A stretch of 64,000 nucleotides of DNA from Massilia polaris. Lineage in GTDB: Bacteria; Pseudomonadota; Gammaproteobacteria; Burkholderiales; Burkholderiaceae_D. A program made the translations under genes and the position numbers. Where the stretch lies: the NCBI RefSeq assembly GCF_012927275.1, contig NZ_JABBGG010000014.1, forward strand, positions 1 through 64,000, in the 5' to 3' direction. Numbering within the stretch: the first letter of the stretch is position 1; each line of letters opens with the position of its first letter. Under the pieces are notes generated by a model, which made no database searches, was not told the origin of the DNA, and saw only the letters and a program-made list of their open reading frames with translations. This document shows, piece by piece, positions 1 through 9,098 of the stretch.

Positions 1-46
1 GAGACTCGAGATGGTTGGCCAGGAAGTGAAGGGTATCGTCGAACAT
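1..46 (-). CDS. 5' end of an unidentified gene (partial)
   Basis: On the minus strand an ATG at 44-46 opens a frame that stays open to the window edge and reads MFDDTLHFLANHLES. Codon choice looks like the neighbouring genes (C or G in most third positions). A strong terminator for the upstream yaiI-like gene lies just before it (88-125), so this gene would be a separate transcription unit. No convincing ribosome binding site is visible and 15 residues are too few to assign a family. It could also be chance. Confidence 0.35.
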   Translation of the reverse strand, partial: MFDDTLHFLANHLES

Positions 47-87
47 CGCGACGAAGGTTAACAGCGATGCCCGGCGTTTACAACAGC

Positions 88-125
88 AAAATAAAAATGC
101 CGTTCAGTCTTAACTGAACGGCATT
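88..125 (-). terminator. Rho-independent terminator after the YaiI-family gene
   Basis: A perfect 13-bp inverted repeat (96-108 with 113-125, arm AATGCCGTTCAGT on the plus strand) encloses a 4-nt loop. On the minus strand it is followed by a T-rich run (TTTTATTTTG, counting the stem end), the classic intrinsic terminator layout. It sits 20 bases downstream of the stop codon of the minus-strand gene at 145-603. Confidence 0.9.
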
Positions 126-144
126 AGGCCGCCGGCCCCTTTTT

Positions 145-603
145 TCATGTCGTTCGTTTCACGTGCCGGCTCAGGTGCCGGTCCAGCGCGTTGGCAAAAT
201 TACGCTGGTCGGCCTGGTTGAACGGCGCCGGGCCGCCGGTATCGACGCCATTCTGCCGCAGCTCCTCCATAAATTTACGCATCGTCAGCATCTGCGCGAT
301 ATTCGCATCGGTATAAAATTCGCCGCGCGGATTGAGCGCGAAGCCGCCCTTCGCCAGCACATCGGAGGCAAGCGGAACATCGCCCGTCACGACCAGGTCG
401 CCGGCGTCCAGCAGGCGCACGATTTCGGCGTCGGCCACGTCCGCACCATTTGGCACCTGCAGCGCGCGCACGAAGCGTGAGCCCGGCACGCGCATCAACT
501 TGTTCGCGACCAGCGTCACCTCCATCTCGAGGCGTTCGGCCACCCGGTAGAGGATTTCCTTGATCACGCCGGGACATGCGTCCGCATCAACCCAAATCCG
601 CAT
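145..603 (-). CDS. YaiI/YqxD family protein (UPF0178, DUF188)
   Basis: A 152-residue protein of the UPF0178/YaiI family, whose members have a PIN/NYN-like nuclease fold; no cellular role is firmly established. The family signature is intact: the N-terminal acidic motif WVDADACP (residues 4-11, Asp6 and Asp8) and a second acidic motif TGDVPLASD (73-81). The length matches the family (about 150). It starts at ATG 601-603, is followed by a strong terminator, and is divergent from the VOC gene at 705. The family assignment is firm; any nuclease activity is inferred from fold relatives only. Confidence 0.93.
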   Translation of the reverse strand: MRIWVDADACPGVIKEILYRVAERLEMEVTLVANKLMRVPGSRFVRALQVPNGADVADAEIVRLLDAGDLVVTGDVPLASDVLAKGGFALNPRGEFYTDANIAQMLTMRKFMEELRQNGVDTGGPAPFNQADQRNFANALDRHLSRHVKRTT

Positions 604-704
604 GCTGTCTTTCGTATCGTTGTGATGGCGGGCAGTATAACGGACGCTGCACGACAGCTGGAAAATGTGGTATTGATGGTCGAAATAACAATGGAGCTGG
701 CACC

Positions 705-1082
705 ATGATCAAAAGCGCGATGTTTGTCCTTGCCGTACCTGACCTCAAACGCTCAGCCGATTACTACCGGGACGTGTTGGGATTCGAGATACAGGAGATG
801 GGCGATCCCGGCTGGCGCTTTCTTGTGCGCGACAGCTGCCGGATCATGGCGGGCGAATGCCGCGACGCCATGCCGGTCGCCGACACGGGTGACCATTCCT
901 ACTTCGCCTACCTCGTGGTCGATGACGCCGACGCCTTGCTGGCGCGCGTCACCGAGGCCGGCGCTGACATCTGCAAGCCGATCGCGAGCGAACCGTGGGG
1001 CATGCGCGAGTTCGGAGTGCGAACGGTTGACGGCCATCGCATGATGTTCGGGCAGGACCTCGAACCAGCTTCAGCTGCCTAG
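705..1082 (+). CDS. VOC family (glyoxalase/bleomycin resistance-like) protein
   Basis: A 125-residue single-domain vicinal-oxygen-chelate fold protein. The N-terminal pattern [21 protein letters not shown] (residues 7-27) is the usual first beta-alpha-beta unit, and the C-terminal [15 protein letters not shown] is the matching final strand with a Glu/Gln metal-ligand position. The frame is open further upstream, but ATG 705 is preceded by GGAG at a good distance and begins exactly at the domain. The substrate is unknown. The gene is convergent with ruvB and its last 12 bases overlap the end of ruvB. Members of this group range from glyoxalases to drug-binding and dioxygenase-like proteins, so no reaction is proposed. 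Confidence 0.88.
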   Translation: MIKSAMFVLAVPDLKRSADYYRDVLGFEIQEMGDPGWRFLVRDSCRIMAGECRDAMPVADTGDHSYFAYLVVDDADALLARVTEAGADICKPIASEPWGMREFGVRTVDGHRMMFGQDLEPASAA

Positions 1083-2135
1083 GTTATCCCACAAATCCCC
1101 GGCTAGGTTCAGGCGCGGCGCGGCGACGCCAAAGTGCTGGTACGCCGCTGGCGTGGCGACACGGCCGCGCGGGGTGCGCTGCAGGTAGCCCTGCTGGATC
1201 AGGTACGGTTCGAGCACGTCTTCGATGGTATCGGCCGCTTCGCCGATTGCCGCCGCCAGGTTGCCGATGCCGACAGGCCCGCCGCCAAACTTGAACAGCA
1301 CCGCCTCCAGCAGCTTGCGGTCCATGACGTCGAAGCCGACCGAGTCGACATCCAGCATGATCAATGCCGCATCGGCCATCTCCTTGGTGATGTCGCCGGT
1401 ACCCTTCACCTGCGCATAATCGCGCACGCGCCGCAGCAGGCGGTTGGCGATCCGCGGCGTGCCGCGCGCGCGCATCGCGATCTCATGCGCGCCCTCTTCC
1501 GTGATCGGCGCATTGAGCAAGGCCGCGCTACGGGTGACGATGCGGGTCAGTTCAGCGGCATTGTAGAACTCGAGCCGCGCGACGATGCCGAAGCGGTCGC
1601 GCAGCGGATTGGTCAGCATGCCGGCGCGCGTGGTCGCGCCGACCAGCGTGAATGGCTGCAGGTCGATCTTGACCGAGCGCGCGGCAGGGCCCTCGCCAAT
1701 CATCAGGTCGATCTGGTAGTCCTCGAGCGCCGGATACAGGATCTCTTCAACCACCGGCGACAGGCGGTGGATCTCGTCGATGAACAGGACGTCGTTGGCT
1801 TCGAGGTTGGTCAGGATCGCCGCCAGGTCGCCCGGGCGTTCCAGCACCGGGCCTGAAGTCTGGCGCAGGTTGACGCCCATCTCGCGCGCGATGATGTGCG
1901 CCAGCGTGGTCTTGCCCAAGCCGGGAGGTCCGAACAGCAGCGTGTGGTCGAGCGCTTCGCCGCGCTTGCGCGCCGCCGAAATGAAAATCTCGAGCTGGCC
2001 GCGGATCTTCTCCTGGCCGACATATTCATCGAGCTGCTTCGGTCGCAGCGCGCGCTCGATCGCCTCCTCGTTGGGCGAGGACGGCTTCGCGTCGATGATG
2101 CGCTGCTCGGTGAAATTGTCGGTCTGGATACTCAT
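1071..2135 (-). CDS. ruvB: Holliday junction branch migration ATPase RuvB
   Basis: RuvB is the hexameric AAA+ motor that drives branch migration of Holliday junctions with RuvA, ahead of RuvC cleavage. The 354 residues show Walker A GPPGLGKT (69-76), Walker B with DEIH (120-123), the sensor/arginine-finger region [19 protein letters not shown] starting near 166, and a C-terminal winged helix ending TPRGR. Length and motifs are standard. It is the last gene of a ruvC-ruvA-ruvB run, with a 3-bp gap from ruvA. No LexA box was recognised upstream of the run. Its 3' end overlaps the convergent VOC gene. Confidence 0.98.
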   Translation of the reverse strand: MSIQTDNFTEQRIIDAKPSSPNEEAIERALRPKQLDEYVGQEKIRGQLEIFISAARKRGEALDHTLLFGPPGLGKTTLAHIIAREMGVNLRQTSGPVLERPGDLAAILTNLEANDVLFIDEIHRLSPVVEEILYPALEDYQIDLMIGEGPAARSVKIDLQPFTLVGATTRAGMLTNPLRDRFGIVARLEFYNAAELTRIVTRSAALLNAPITEEGAHEIAMRARGTPRIANRLLRRVRDYAQVKGTGDITKEMADAALIMLDVDSVGFDVMDRKLLEAVLFKFGGGPVGIGNLAAAIGEAADTIEDVLEPYLIQQGYLQRTPRGRVATPAAYQHFGVAAPRLNLAGDLWDNLGS

Positions 2136-2138
2136 CGT

Positions 2139-2717
2139 TTAAGCTTTCGACAGCGCCTTCAGCGCGAACTTGATGCCGTCGGACACGCTCGCGCCGGCCG
2201 GCATGTTCTTCAGTGCGGCCGTGGCCTCCTTGTCAGAATACCCCAAAGCCAGCAGCGCGTTGAGGATGTCGGACTGGGTATCGTCGCGCGGTGCGCCAGC
2301 CACCGCGCCAACGTCGGCGCCCAGCTTGCCCTTGAGCTCCAGCAGCAGTCGCTCAGCCGTTTTTTTGCCGATGCCGGGAACTTTTACCAGCCGCCCTGCC
2401 TCCTGCAAGGTGACCGCTTGCGCCAGGTCGGCGATCGTCATGCCCGACAGGATCGACAGCGCGGTGCGCGCGCCGACGCCGCTGATCTTGATCAGCTGGC
2501 GGAACACCGCACGTTCGTTGGCGTTGCCGAAGCCGAACAGCAAGTGGGCGTCCTCGCGGATCGCCTGGTGGGTGAACAGCGTCACCTTCTCGCCGGTGTG
2601 CGGCAGGTTGTAATAGGTACTCATCGGCACATCGACTTCATAGCCGACGCCGTTGCAATCCACCAGCAGTTGCGGCGGGTTCTTTTCGAGCAGGATTCCG
2701 GAAATGCGACCGATCAT
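2139..2717 (-). CDS. ruvA: Holliday junction DNA helicase subunit RuvA
   Basis: RuvA is the tetrameric junction-binding protein that loads RuvB rings on the arms of a Holliday junction. The 192-residue protein begins [12 protein letters not shown], the conserved OB-fold start, and has two helix-hairpin-helix motifs (around ISGVGARTA at 78-86 and VPGIGKKTA at 113-121). The C-terminal domain (about 145-192), which contacts RuvB, is present. It lies 3 bp upstream of ruvB and 16 bp downstream of ruvC, consistent with one transcript and coupled translation. Confidence 0.98.
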   Translation of the reverse strand: MIGRISGILLEKNPPQLLVDCNGVGYEVDVPMSTYYNLPHTGEKVTLFTHQAIREDAHLLFGFGNANERAVFRQLIKISGVGARTALSILSGMTIADLAQAVTLQEAGRLVKVPGIGKKTAERLLLELKGKLGADVGAVAGAPRDDTQSDILNALLALGYSDKEATAALKNMPAGASVSDGIKFALKALSKA

Positions 2718-2733
2718 CGGGAGCCTCTATACA

Positions 2734-3270
2734 TTAGACGAGGCGGCCGCGCTTCATGCGCAGGCCGCCGAGGGATGGTGCGAGCGACTGGATCAGGGCC
2801 AGCGCGTCGTAACTGTTGGCATGGCAGATGGCGACGCCAAGCGCATCGGCGGCGTCCGAACCAGGCAGGCCGGGCAGCATCAGCAGGCGCGAGACCATGT
2901 CTTGCACCTGCTCCTTGGCCGCCTTGCCGGTGCCGACCACTGCCTGCTTGACCTGGAGCGCGGTGTATTCGGCGACCGACAGGTCGGAGCCGACCAGCGC
3001 GGTAATGGCCGCCCCGCGCGCCTGCCCAAGCAGCAAGGTCGATTGCGGATTGACGTTGACGAAGACTTTTTCGATTGCCGCGCAGTCGGGCTGGTAGGTC
3101 CGGACCACCTCGCCGATGCCGTTGAGGATGACTTTCAGGCGGGGCGGCAAGGCGCCGTCGCTGCCGGTCTTGATGGTGCCGGAAGCGATGTATCGCAGCT
3201 TGCTGCCTTGCTTTTCGATGACGCCGAAGCCGGTCGTGCGCAGGCCTGGGTCAATGCCTAGAATAATCAT
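2734..3270 (-). CDS. ruvC: Crossover junction endodeoxyribonuclease RuvC
   Basis: RuvC resolves Holliday junctions by paired symmetric nicks. The four acidic catalytic residues of the RNase H-like fold are all visible at the expected places in 178 residues: Asp7 ([12 protein letters not shown]), Glu67 (AAIEKVFVN), and Asp139 and Asp142 ([14 protein letters not shown]). The gene begins the ruvC-ruvA-ruvB run. About 100 bases with two hairpins separate it from purH upstream, so it may be reached by read-through from dusB-fis-purH or have its own weak promoter there. Confidence 0.98.
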   Translation of the reverse strand: MIILGIDPGLRTTGFGVIEKQGSKLRYIASGTIKTGSDGALPPRLKVILNGIGEVVRTYQPDCAAIEKVFVNVNPQSTLLLGQARGAAITALVGSDLSVAEYTALQVKQAVVGTGKAAKEQVQDMVSRLLMLPGLPGSDAADALGVAICHANSYDALALIQSLAPSLGGLRMKRGRLV

Positions 3271-3310
3271 TACCGAATGTTATACCGACCGGCAACGCTT
3301 GTGGGGAAAT

Positions 3311-3363
3311 ACTGTGTAAAAACACAGTTGTCGGGCTCCCGCCGTGCGGCGGAAGCCCTTTTT
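3311..3363. terminator. Two stacked hairpins between purH and ruvC
   Basis: The first is a 7-bp stem (3311-3317 with 3322-3328, ACTGTGT/ACACAGT). The second is an almost perfect 12-bp GC-rich stem (3333-3344 with 3347-3358, one mismatch). The T-run after the larger stem lies on the plus strand (3359-3363), although both flanking genes are on the minus strand. In the minus direction the T-run (TTTTT) forms the loop of the smaller stem. This could weaken read-through from purH into ruvC. Function is inferred. Confidence 0.5.
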
Positions 3364-3370
3364 GAACTGC

Positions 3371-4957
3371 TTAGTGGCGGAAGTGGCGGGTGCCGGTGTA
3401 CAGCATGACGACGCCGCGCTCGTCGGCAGCGTCGATCACTTCCTGGTCGCGCATCGAGCCGCCCGGATGGATCACGCAGGTCGCGCCCGCGTCCACCACC
3501 ACGTCGAGGCCGTCACGGAACGGGAAGAAGGCGTCCGACGCCACTGCCGAGCCGGACAGCGACAGGCCAGCGTTCTGGGCCTTGATCGAGGCGATGCGGG
3601 CCGAGTCGATGCGGCTCATCTGGCCGGCGCCGACGCCGAGGGTCATGCCATTGCCGCAGAAGACGATGGCGTTCGACTTGACGAACTTGGCCACGCGCCA
3701 GGCGAACATCATGTCCTGCAGCTGCTGCTGGGTTGGCTGCTTCTTGGTGACCACGCGCAGCTCGCCGATGCCGACGTTCCTGGCGTCAGGCGATTGCACC
3801 AGCAGGCCGCCGCCGACGCGCTTGACGTCGAACGGGTTCTGGGCGTCGCCGAGGGGAATTTCAAGCAGGCGCACGTTCTGCTTGGCCGACATCGTCGCGC
3901 GCGCTTCCGCGGTGAACGATGGCGCGATCAGCACTTCGACGAACAGCTTGGCCAGCGCTTCGGCTGCCTTGCCGTCGACTTCGACGTTGAAGGCGATGAT
4001 GCCGCCGAAAGCCGAGGTCGGATCGGTCTGGAGTGCGCGGTGGTAGGCGTCCAGCGCATCGGTGCCGATTGCCACGCCGCACGGGTTGGCGTGCTTGACG
4101 ATCACGCAGCCTGCGCTCTGGCCGAGGCCGCCGAGCGACTTGACGCATTCCCACGCCGCATCAGCGTCGGCGATGTTGTTGTACGACAATTCCTTGCCCT
4201 GCAGCTGCTTGTAGGCAGCGAGCGAACCGGCGGCCGGCGCCAGGTCGCGGTAGAACGCGGCGGCCTGGTGCGGGTTTTCGCCGTAGCGCATGTCCTGCAC
4301 TTTTTCGACGGTGATGTTGAGCGTCTGCGGGAAGTTGCTGCGGGTGGCGTGCGCCTTGTCCGCGCCGAGGCTGGTCAGGTAGTTGGTGATCGCGCCGTCG
4401 TACTGGGCGGTATGGGCGAAGACTTTCTTGGCGAGCATGAACTTGGTGTCGTAGCTGACTGCGCCGGCGGCCGCGCCGGTGCCCTTCATTTCCGCCAGCA
4501 CCAGGCCGTAGTCGGCCGGATCGCACACCACCACCACGTCCTTGTGGTTCTTGGCCGCCGAACGCAGCATGGTCGGGCCGCCGATGTCGATGTTCTCGAT
4601 TGCATCTTCCAGGGTGCAGCTGTCTTTTGCGACGGTCTGCTGGAACGGATACAGGTTGACCACCACCATGTCGATTTCCGGAATGTTGTGCTCGGAAAGC
4701 TTGGCGACGTGTTCAGGGAAATCGCGGCGCGCCAGGATGCCGCCGTGAACTTTCGGGTGCAGGGTCTTGACCCGGCCGTCCAGCATTTCCGGGAAGCCGG
4801 TGTAATCGGCCACTTCCGTGACTGGCACGCCATTGTCCTGCAGCAGCCTGGCGGTGCCGCCAGTGGACAGGATGTTGACGCCGAGCGCGGACAATGCGCG
4901 TGCAAAGTCGAGCACGCCAGTCTTGTCGGAGACGGAAATGAGGGCTTGTTTGATCAT
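3371..4957 (-). CDS. purH: Bifunctional AICAR transformylase / IMP cyclohydrolase PurH
   Basis: PurH carries out the last two steps of IMP synthesis: formylation of AICAR by 10-formyl-THF, then ring closure. The 528 residues comprise an N-terminal methylglyoxal-synthase-like cyclohydrolase domain (about 1-145; starts [13 protein letters not shown], with STGGTARLL) and the AICAR transformylase domain with the catalytic Lys-His motif VKHANPCG. The C-terminus YTGTRHFRH is the conserved family end. It is third in a dusB-fis-purH order seen in Burkholderiales. About 125 bases containing an 11-bp hairpin separate it from fis. Confidence 0.98.
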   Translation of the reverse strand: MIKQALISVSDKTGVLDFARALSALGVNILSTGGTARLLQDNGVPVTEVADYTGFPEMLDGRVKTLHPKVHGGILARRDFPEHVAKLSEHNIPEIDMVVVNLYPFQQTVAKDSCTLEDAIENIDIGGPTMLRSAAKNHKDVVVVCDPADYGLVLAEMKGTGAAAGAVSYDTKFMLAKKVFAHTAQYDGAITNYLTSLGADKAHATRSNFPQTLNITVEKVQDMRYGENPHQAAAFYRDLAPAAGSLAAYKQLQGKELSYNNIADADAAWECVKSLGGLGQSAGCVIVKHANPCGVAIGTDALDAYHRALQTDPTSAFGGIIAFNVEVDGKAAEALAKLFVEVLIAPSFTAEARATMSAKQNVRLLEIPLGDAQNPFDVKRVGGGLLVQSPDARNVGIGELRVVTKKQPTQQQLQDMMFAWRVAKFVKSNAIVFCGNGMTLGVGAGQMSRIDSARIASIKAQNAGLSLSGSAVASDAFFPFRDGLDVVVDAGATCVIHPGGSMRDQEVIDAADERGVVMLYTGTRHFRH

Positions 4958-5049
4958 GTGAGTGGCCTGGTTGTTGAGTATTCGAAGATGCCTGCCGGGA
5001 CAGCTGCGGGGAGCAAGCGTCGCCCGCGCGGCGGCGCGAATGGCTCGCG

Positions 5050-5080
5050 CTCGCTAGCACGGCCACTCGGTGCTAACGAG
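5050..5080 (-). other. Hairpin between fis and purH
   Basis: An 11-bp stem with one C-A mismatch (5050-5060 with 5070-5080) lies 2 bases after the fis stop codon. There is no T-run on the minus strand, so it is not a normal intrinsic terminator. It may protect or define the 3' end of a fis message or modulate read-through into purH. Only the structure is seen; the role is inferred. Confidence 0.4.
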
Positions 5081-5082
5081 GT

Positions 5083-5316
5083 TTACAGCAGTCCGTGCTC
5101 TTGCAGTTTCTTGCGCAAGGTATTCCGGTTGATGCCCAGCATCTGTGCCGCGTGCGACTGGTTACCTTCGGCGCGCGTCATCACGACTTCAAGAACCGGC
5201 TTTTCAACAGTCAATACGACCATGTCGTAGATGTTCGACGGTAGCTGTTCGCCCAGATCATTGAAATAGTCTTCAAGGCTCTTCTGGACAACTTCCTGGA
5301 TGCTTTCTTTGCTCAT
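5083..5316 (-). CDS. fis: Fis family nucleoid protein / transcriptional regulator
   Basis: Fis is a small homodimeric DNA-bending protein that shapes the nucleoid and regulates growth-linked promoters. The 77-residue protein has a C-terminal helix-turn-helix ending NQSHAAQMLGINRNTLRKKL (52-71) followed by the terminal QEHGLL, typical of Fis. It is shorter than the 98-residue enterobacterial protein, which is usual for Betaproteobacteria. It lies 73 bp after dusB, the widely conserved dusB-fis arrangement in which fis is expressed from a promoter ahead of dusB. Confidence 0.95.
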   Translation of the reverse strand: MSKESIQEVVQKSLEDYFNDLGEQLPSNIYDMVVLTVEKPVLEVVMTRAEGNQSHAAQMLGINRNTLRKKLQEHGLL

Positions 5317-5389
5317 GTTCGTGCTTATCCTGCGTGTGGTGTGTTTCCGCCTGCCGCTTTTGACGACAGGGTCCGCCCCATGGTTTTTC

Positions 5390-6433
5390 TTATGCTGCCA
5401 GCGCTTCGCTGGCGTTTTCGCCTGCGGAGGAAACGTCCGCGGGGCGGTATTGTAACCTCTCCCCGTGACTGTGTTGCGATTCGAAAAATTTATCTACTGC
5501 CAATAACTGTTCGGCGGTGAACTCGAGCCGGTTCATTTGCTGGCGGAAAGTTTCGCCGCCGGGCAGATCTTGAACATACCAGCCGATGTGCTTGCGCGCG
5601 GTGCGCACGCCGACGAATTCGCCGTAGAAGGCGTAATGGGCCTGCAGGTGCTGGTTCATCAGGTGGCGCACTTCGTCGACGTACGGCGCCGGCAAATGGG
5701 TGCCGGTGCGCAGGTAATGATCGATTTCGCGGCAGATCCACGGGCGCCCTTGCGCCGCGCGGCCGATCATGACCGCGTCCGCGCCGGTGTAATCGAGTAC
5801 GTAGCGCGCTTTTTCCGGCGTTGTGATGTCGCCGTTGGCAACGACCGGAATGCCCACCGACGCCTTGACGGCGGCAATGGTGTCGTACTCGGCATCGCCT
5901 TTGTAGCCGTCGGCGCGGGTGCGGCCGTGCAAGGTCAGCATCTGGATGCCGGCCTGCTCGGCAATGCGCGCGATGCGCAATGCATTCTTGTTTTCGCGGC
6001 TCCAGCCGGTACGGAATTTCAGGGTGACGGGCACGTCGACGGCTTGCACCACCGCATGCAGGATGCGCTCGACCAAATCCTCGTGCTGCAGCAGCGCGGA
6101 GCCGCACCAGCTGTTGCACACCTTCTTGACCGGGCAACCCATGTTGATGTCGATGATCTGGGCGCCGCGGTCGACATTGAATTTTGCGCAATCCGCCAGG
6201 TCTTGCGGGTCGGCGCCGGCGATCTGCACCGCCTTCGGCTCCATTTCGCCGGCGTGGTCGGTGCGGCGCGAACTCTTCTCCGTTGCCCACAGGCGCGGAT
6301 TCGACGCCGCCATTTCGGACACCGCATAGCCCGCGCCCAGCTCCTTGCACAGCTGGCGGAACGGGCGATCCGTCACGCCTGCCATCGGGGCGACGAAAAC
6401 ATTATTGCGCAGTAAATACGGTCCGATTTGCAC
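5390..6433 (-). CDS. dusB: tRNA-dihydrouridine synthase DusB
   Basis: DusB is an FMN- and NADPH-dependent enzyme that reduces specific uridines of tRNA to dihydrouridine. The 347 residues form a TIM barrel with VAPMAGVTDRPFR (14-26) as the FMN-binding start, the catalytic cysteine motif NMGCPVKKV (98-106, Cys100), and HGRTRADGYKGDAEYD followed by VVANGDI in the phosphate-binding part. A C-terminal alpha-helical domain is present. The last ~30 residues are variable. It leads the dusB-fis-purH cluster. Confidence 0.96.
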   Translation of the reverse strand: MQIGPYLLRNNVFVAPMAGVTDRPFRQLCKELGAGYAVSEMAASNPRLWATEKSSRRTDHAGEMEPKAVQIAGADPQDLADCAKFNVDRGAQIIDINMGCPVKKVCNSWCGSALLQHEDLVERILHAVVQAVDVPVTLKFRTGWSRENKNALRIARIAEQAGIQMLTLHGRTRADGYKGDAEYDTIAAVKASVGIPVVANGDITTPEKARYVLDYTGADAVMIGRAAQGRPWICREIDHYLRTGTHLPAPYVDEVRHLMNQHLQAHYAFYGEFVGVRTARKHIGWYVQDLPGGETFRQQMNRLEFTAEQLLAVDKFFESQHSHGERLQYRPADVSSAGENASEALAA

Positions 6434-6561
6434 AGGTCAGCATGGAAAGAATGGCGGGAACCTTTTATTTTAACCGATATACTGCTCAATTAATTAGCAG
6501 TTTTTTCGCATGAGGCTGACGGAAAACTCTAAATGGCGCTTGATCGGTGTTGATTTATCGG
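6434..6561. promoter_or_regulatory. Intergenic region ahead of dusB with an AT-rich hairpin
   Basis: This 128-bp AT-rich gap precedes the minus-strand dusB-fis-purH cluster. It holds an ACTGCT/AGCAGT inverted repeat (6481-6486 with 6496-6501) followed on the plus strand by TTTTT. On the minus strand the sequence AATTGAGCAGTATATCGG is followed by TAAAAT, a plausible -10 element, about 40 bp from the dusB start. No -35 element at ideal spacing is evident. It probably carries the promoter for dusB and fis, by position. Confidence 0.4.
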
Positions 6562-7209
6562 CTACGGGAGTTCATCCAGCGCGCCCTGGCGCAGGTGGCC
6601 GACCTCGCCCCAGCTGTCCAGCACCAGGTTTCCTTCTTTAATCGTGAAGCGGTTGATGCTTGCGTTCATGACCTTGAAGGTGCGCGGGGTTTCGAGCGAC
6701 AGCCCGAGCGCAGCGCGGTAGGCGCACTCGAGCACGCCTCCGTGGGCGACCACGGCAAGTGTGCCACCCGGATGGGCACCGGCCCATGCCAGGATGGCGT
6801 CGACGGCGCGCCGGTAGAACTGGCGGAAGGTTTCGGCGCGGCGCTCGCCTTCGGGCATCGTCGAGTCGACGTCCCTTGATTGCCATGCGGCGAATTCGGC
6901 TGGGTAGCGTTGTTCGATTTCTGCGTAGAGCAAGCCTTCGAAACCGCCGTAGCAGCGTTCGCGCAGGGAGGGATCGGTCTCGACTGGAAGATCGTGCAGG
7001 CGGGCGACGGCCGTGGCGGTCTGGTACGCGCGTTGCAGGTCGCTCGAGACGATCGCGTCGAAGCGCTCGCCTGCCAGTGCCGAGGCCAGCGCGTCGGCCT
7101 GGCGCTCGCCTTCGGCGTTCAGGGCGATGTCGATGTGGCCTTGCAGGCGGCGCTCGGCGTTCCAGGCGGTTTCGCCGTGTCGGATCAGGATGATGCGGGT
7201 TGTTGGCAT
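6562..7209 (-). CDS. Histidine phosphatase family protein (phosphoglycerate mutase-like)
   Basis: A 215-residue member of the histidine phosphatase superfamily. The phospho-accepting signature is LIRHGETAWN (8-17; Arg10, His11, Glu13), the acidic residue region is SLRERCYGGFEG (81-92), and the second histidine is His156 in VVAHGG. The cofactor-independent small-phosphatase subgroup includes GpmB-, CobC- and YhfR-like enzymes; the substrate cannot be told from sequence. It lies on the same strand as dtd, with a 33-bp gap, so it may be the distal gene of a tyrS-dtd transcript. Confidence 0.93.
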   Translation of the reverse strand: MPTTRIILIRHGETAWNAERRLQGHIDIALNAEGERQADALASALAGERFDAIVSSDLQRAYQTATAVARLHDLPVETDPSLRERCYGGFEGLLYAEIEQRYPAEFAAWQSRDVDSTMPEGERRAETFRQFYRRAVDAILAWAGAHPGGTLAVVAHGGVLECAYRAALGLSLETPRTFKVMNASINRFTIKEGNLVLDSWGEVGHLRQGALDELP

Positions 7210-7242
7210 GTAATACCGGGGTAGGCCGTCAGGGTTGTAACA

Positions 7243-7689
7243 CTATTTCGGCTCAACCTGGAGCCAGAACGTCACCGGCCCATCATTGGTCAGCGAAACC
7301 TGCATGTCGGCGCCAAACTGGCCCGTTTCGACCGTCGGATGACGCTTGCGTGCAGCCGCGACAAAATGATCGAACAGCCGCCGTCCATCCTCCGGGCTGG
7401 CGGCCGGCGTGAACGACGGCCGCGTACCGGACTTGGTATCCGCCGCCAGGGTGAACTGGGGAACCAGCAACAGCCCCCCTTCCACATCGGTCACGCTGCG
7501 GTTCATCTTGCCTGCGTCGTCAGAAAACACGCGATAGCCAAGCAACTTGGCCAGCAGCGCATCGGCTTCACGCCCGGTATCGCCTCGTTCGGCGCAAACC
7601 AGCACCATCAGGCCGGGCCCGATGGCGCCGATCGCCTGCCCGTCGACCGTCACGCTGGCCTGGCTGACCCGCTGAAGCAGGCCGATCAT
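7243..7689 (-). CDS. dtd: D-aminoacyl-tRNA deacylase Dtd
   Basis: Dtd hydrolyses D-aminoacyl-tRNAs (D-Tyr-tRNA is the classic substrate) and so protects translation from D-amino acids. The 148-residue protein begins [17 protein letters not shown], the family start, and carries the two active-site motifs PQFTLAAD and NDGPVTFWL (near the C-terminus), the latter being the cross-subunit Gly-Pro motif. The frame is open upstream to 7842, but this start is set by homology and by the ATGA overlap with the tyrS stop codon. Direct coupling to tyrS fits its substrate. Confidence 0.96.
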   Translation of the reverse strand: MIGLLQRVSQASVTVDGQAIGAIGPGLMVLVCAERGDTGREADALLAKLLGYRVFSDDAGKMNRSVTDVEGGLLLVPQFTLAADTKSGTRPSFTPAASPEDGRRLFDHFVAAARKRHPTVETGQFGADMQVSLTNDGPVTFWLQVEPK

Positions 7690-8954
7690 GCGCTCAGCGT
7701 CACTCGGGCGAACTTGCGCTTGCCAACTTGCAGCACGACGGTGCCGGCGTCCAGCTTCAGCGCCTTGTCGCTGACCACCGTGCCGTCGATGCGCACGCCG
7801 CCCTGGTCCACCATGCGCATCGCTTCCGAGGTGGAAGCGCACAGGCCAGCCTGCTTGAGCAGGTGGGCAATGCCAAGTGGCGCGCCGGAAACCGACACTT
7901 CCTGCACATCATCCGGAATACCACCCTTCGAGCGGTTCACGAAGTCCGCCAGCGCATCGTCCGCCGCCTGGGCCGAATGGAAGCGCGTGACGATCTCTTG
8001 CGCCAGTGCCACTTTGGCGTCGCGCGGGTTGCGCCCACCTTCCACTTCGGACTTGAGCTGGGCGATGTCGGCAATCGAGCGGAACGACAGCAGATCGAAA
8101 TAGCGCCACATCATGACGTCGCTAATGCTCATGAGTTTGCCGAACATCGTATTGGCAGGCTCGGTGATGCCAATATAGTTGTTCTTGGACTTGGACATCT
8201 TCTCGACGCCGTCCAGGCCTTCGAGCAGCGGCATTGTCAGGATGCACTGTGGTTCCTGCCCGTAGTCTTTCTGCAGTTCCCGGCCAACAAGCAAGTTAAA
8301 TTTCTGGTCTGTTCCACCTAGCTCAAGATCTGCCTTCAAAGCGACGGAATCGTATCCCTGCATTAAGGGATAGAGGAACTCATGGATCGAAATTGGAGTC
8401 CCACCCTTGAAGCGCTTGGTGAAGTCGTCGCGCTCCATCATCCGGGCAACCGTGTAGCGGGAAGAAAGTTCGACCATGCCCCGCGCCCCCAGCGGGTCGC
8501 ACCATTCGGAGTTGTAGCGGATTTCAGTGCGCGAAGCATCCAGCACCAGTGAAGCCTGGCGGAAATAGGTTTTGGCGTTTTCCTCGATCTGCTCGCGGGT
8601 CAGCGGCGGCCGCGTTACATTGCGGCCCGAAGGGTCGCCGATCATCGACGTAAAGTCGCCGATCAAAAAGATCACCTGGTGCCCGAGGTCTTGCAGCTGG
8701 CGCAGCTTGTTCAGCACCACGGTGTGGCCCAGGTGCAAGTCGGGCGCGGTCGGGTCGAGCCCGAGCTTGATACGCAGCGGCTGGCCGGTTTTTTCGGAAC
8801 GCGCGAGTTTTTGCGCAAATTCGCTTTCGATCAGCAGTTCGTCGACGCCACGCTTGGTAATGGCGAGCGCTTCCAGGACAGCGTCTGTCAGCGGCAAGGG
8901 GGCCGAACCATGCACGGCGGCAGCGGTTCTAGGTGTTACGGAAGGGTTCGTCAT
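7686..8954 (-). CDS. tyrS: Tyrosyl-tRNA synthetase
   Basis: TyrS charges tRNA-Tyr. The 422-residue class I synthetase shows the HIGH-type motif as HLGH (74-77 in [15 protein letters not shown]), the KMSKS loop ([10 protein letters not shown]), and a C-terminal S4 RNA-binding domain (about 355-420, with DQGGVRIDG). The length and HLGH form fit the TyrZ-like subgroup common in proteobacteria. It overlaps dtd by 4 bp downstream and is divergent from the M23 peptidase gene. Confidence 0.97.
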   Translation of the reverse strand: MTNPSVTPRTAAAVHGSAPLPLTDAVLEALAITKRGVDELLIESEFAQKLARSEKTGQPLRIKLGLDPTAPDLHLGHTVVLNKLRQLQDLGHQVIFLIGDFTSMIGDPSGRNVTRPPLTREQIEENAKTYFRQASLVLDASRTEIRYNSEWCDPLGARGMVELSSRYTVARMMERDDFTKRFKGGTPISIHEFLYPLMQGYDSVALKADLELGGTDQKFNLLVGRELQKDYGQEPQCILTMPLLEGLDGVEKMSKSKNNYIGITEPANTMFGKLMSISDVMMWRYFDLLSFRSIADIAQLKSEVEGGRNPRDAKVALAQEIVTRFHSAQAADDALADFVNRSKGGIPDDVQEVSVSGAPLGIAHLLKQAGLCASTSEAMRMVDQGGVRIDGTVVSDKALKLDAGTVVLQVGKRKFARVTLSA

Positions 8955-9018
8955 ATTGTCAAAATCGAAATTGTCCTACATTCTTTGCGAGATTCGTCCT
9001 ACAAACGGATTTGTTTGG

Positions 9019-9024
9019 TATAAT
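9019..9024 (+). promoter_or_regulatory. -10 element (TATAAT) ahead of the M23 peptidase gene
   Basis: A consensus TATAAT lies in the 144-bp gap between tyrS and the M23 peptidase gene, about 75 bp before the chosen start. No good -35 is visible at 16-18 bp, so the promoter may need an activator or rely on the -10 region. The gap is otherwise AT-rich, with no terminator. Confidence 0.55.
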
Positions 9025-9098
9025 CCTCGATCCCATCAATCTTGCTGACCGAAAACATCTAACACAGATAACAAAAACAAAAAGTTGTAGCCTTACGG

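Noticed and set aside
3344-5230. A 628-codon plus-strand frame opposite purH
   Set aside because: Antisense shadow of purH extending through the fis-purH gap; no coding signature.
6481-6506. ACTGCT/AGCAGT hairpin with T-run on the plus strand as a terminator
   Set aside because: Only 6 bp with an AT-rich 9-base loop, and no plus-strand gene ends upstream; noted only as part of the dusB promoter region.
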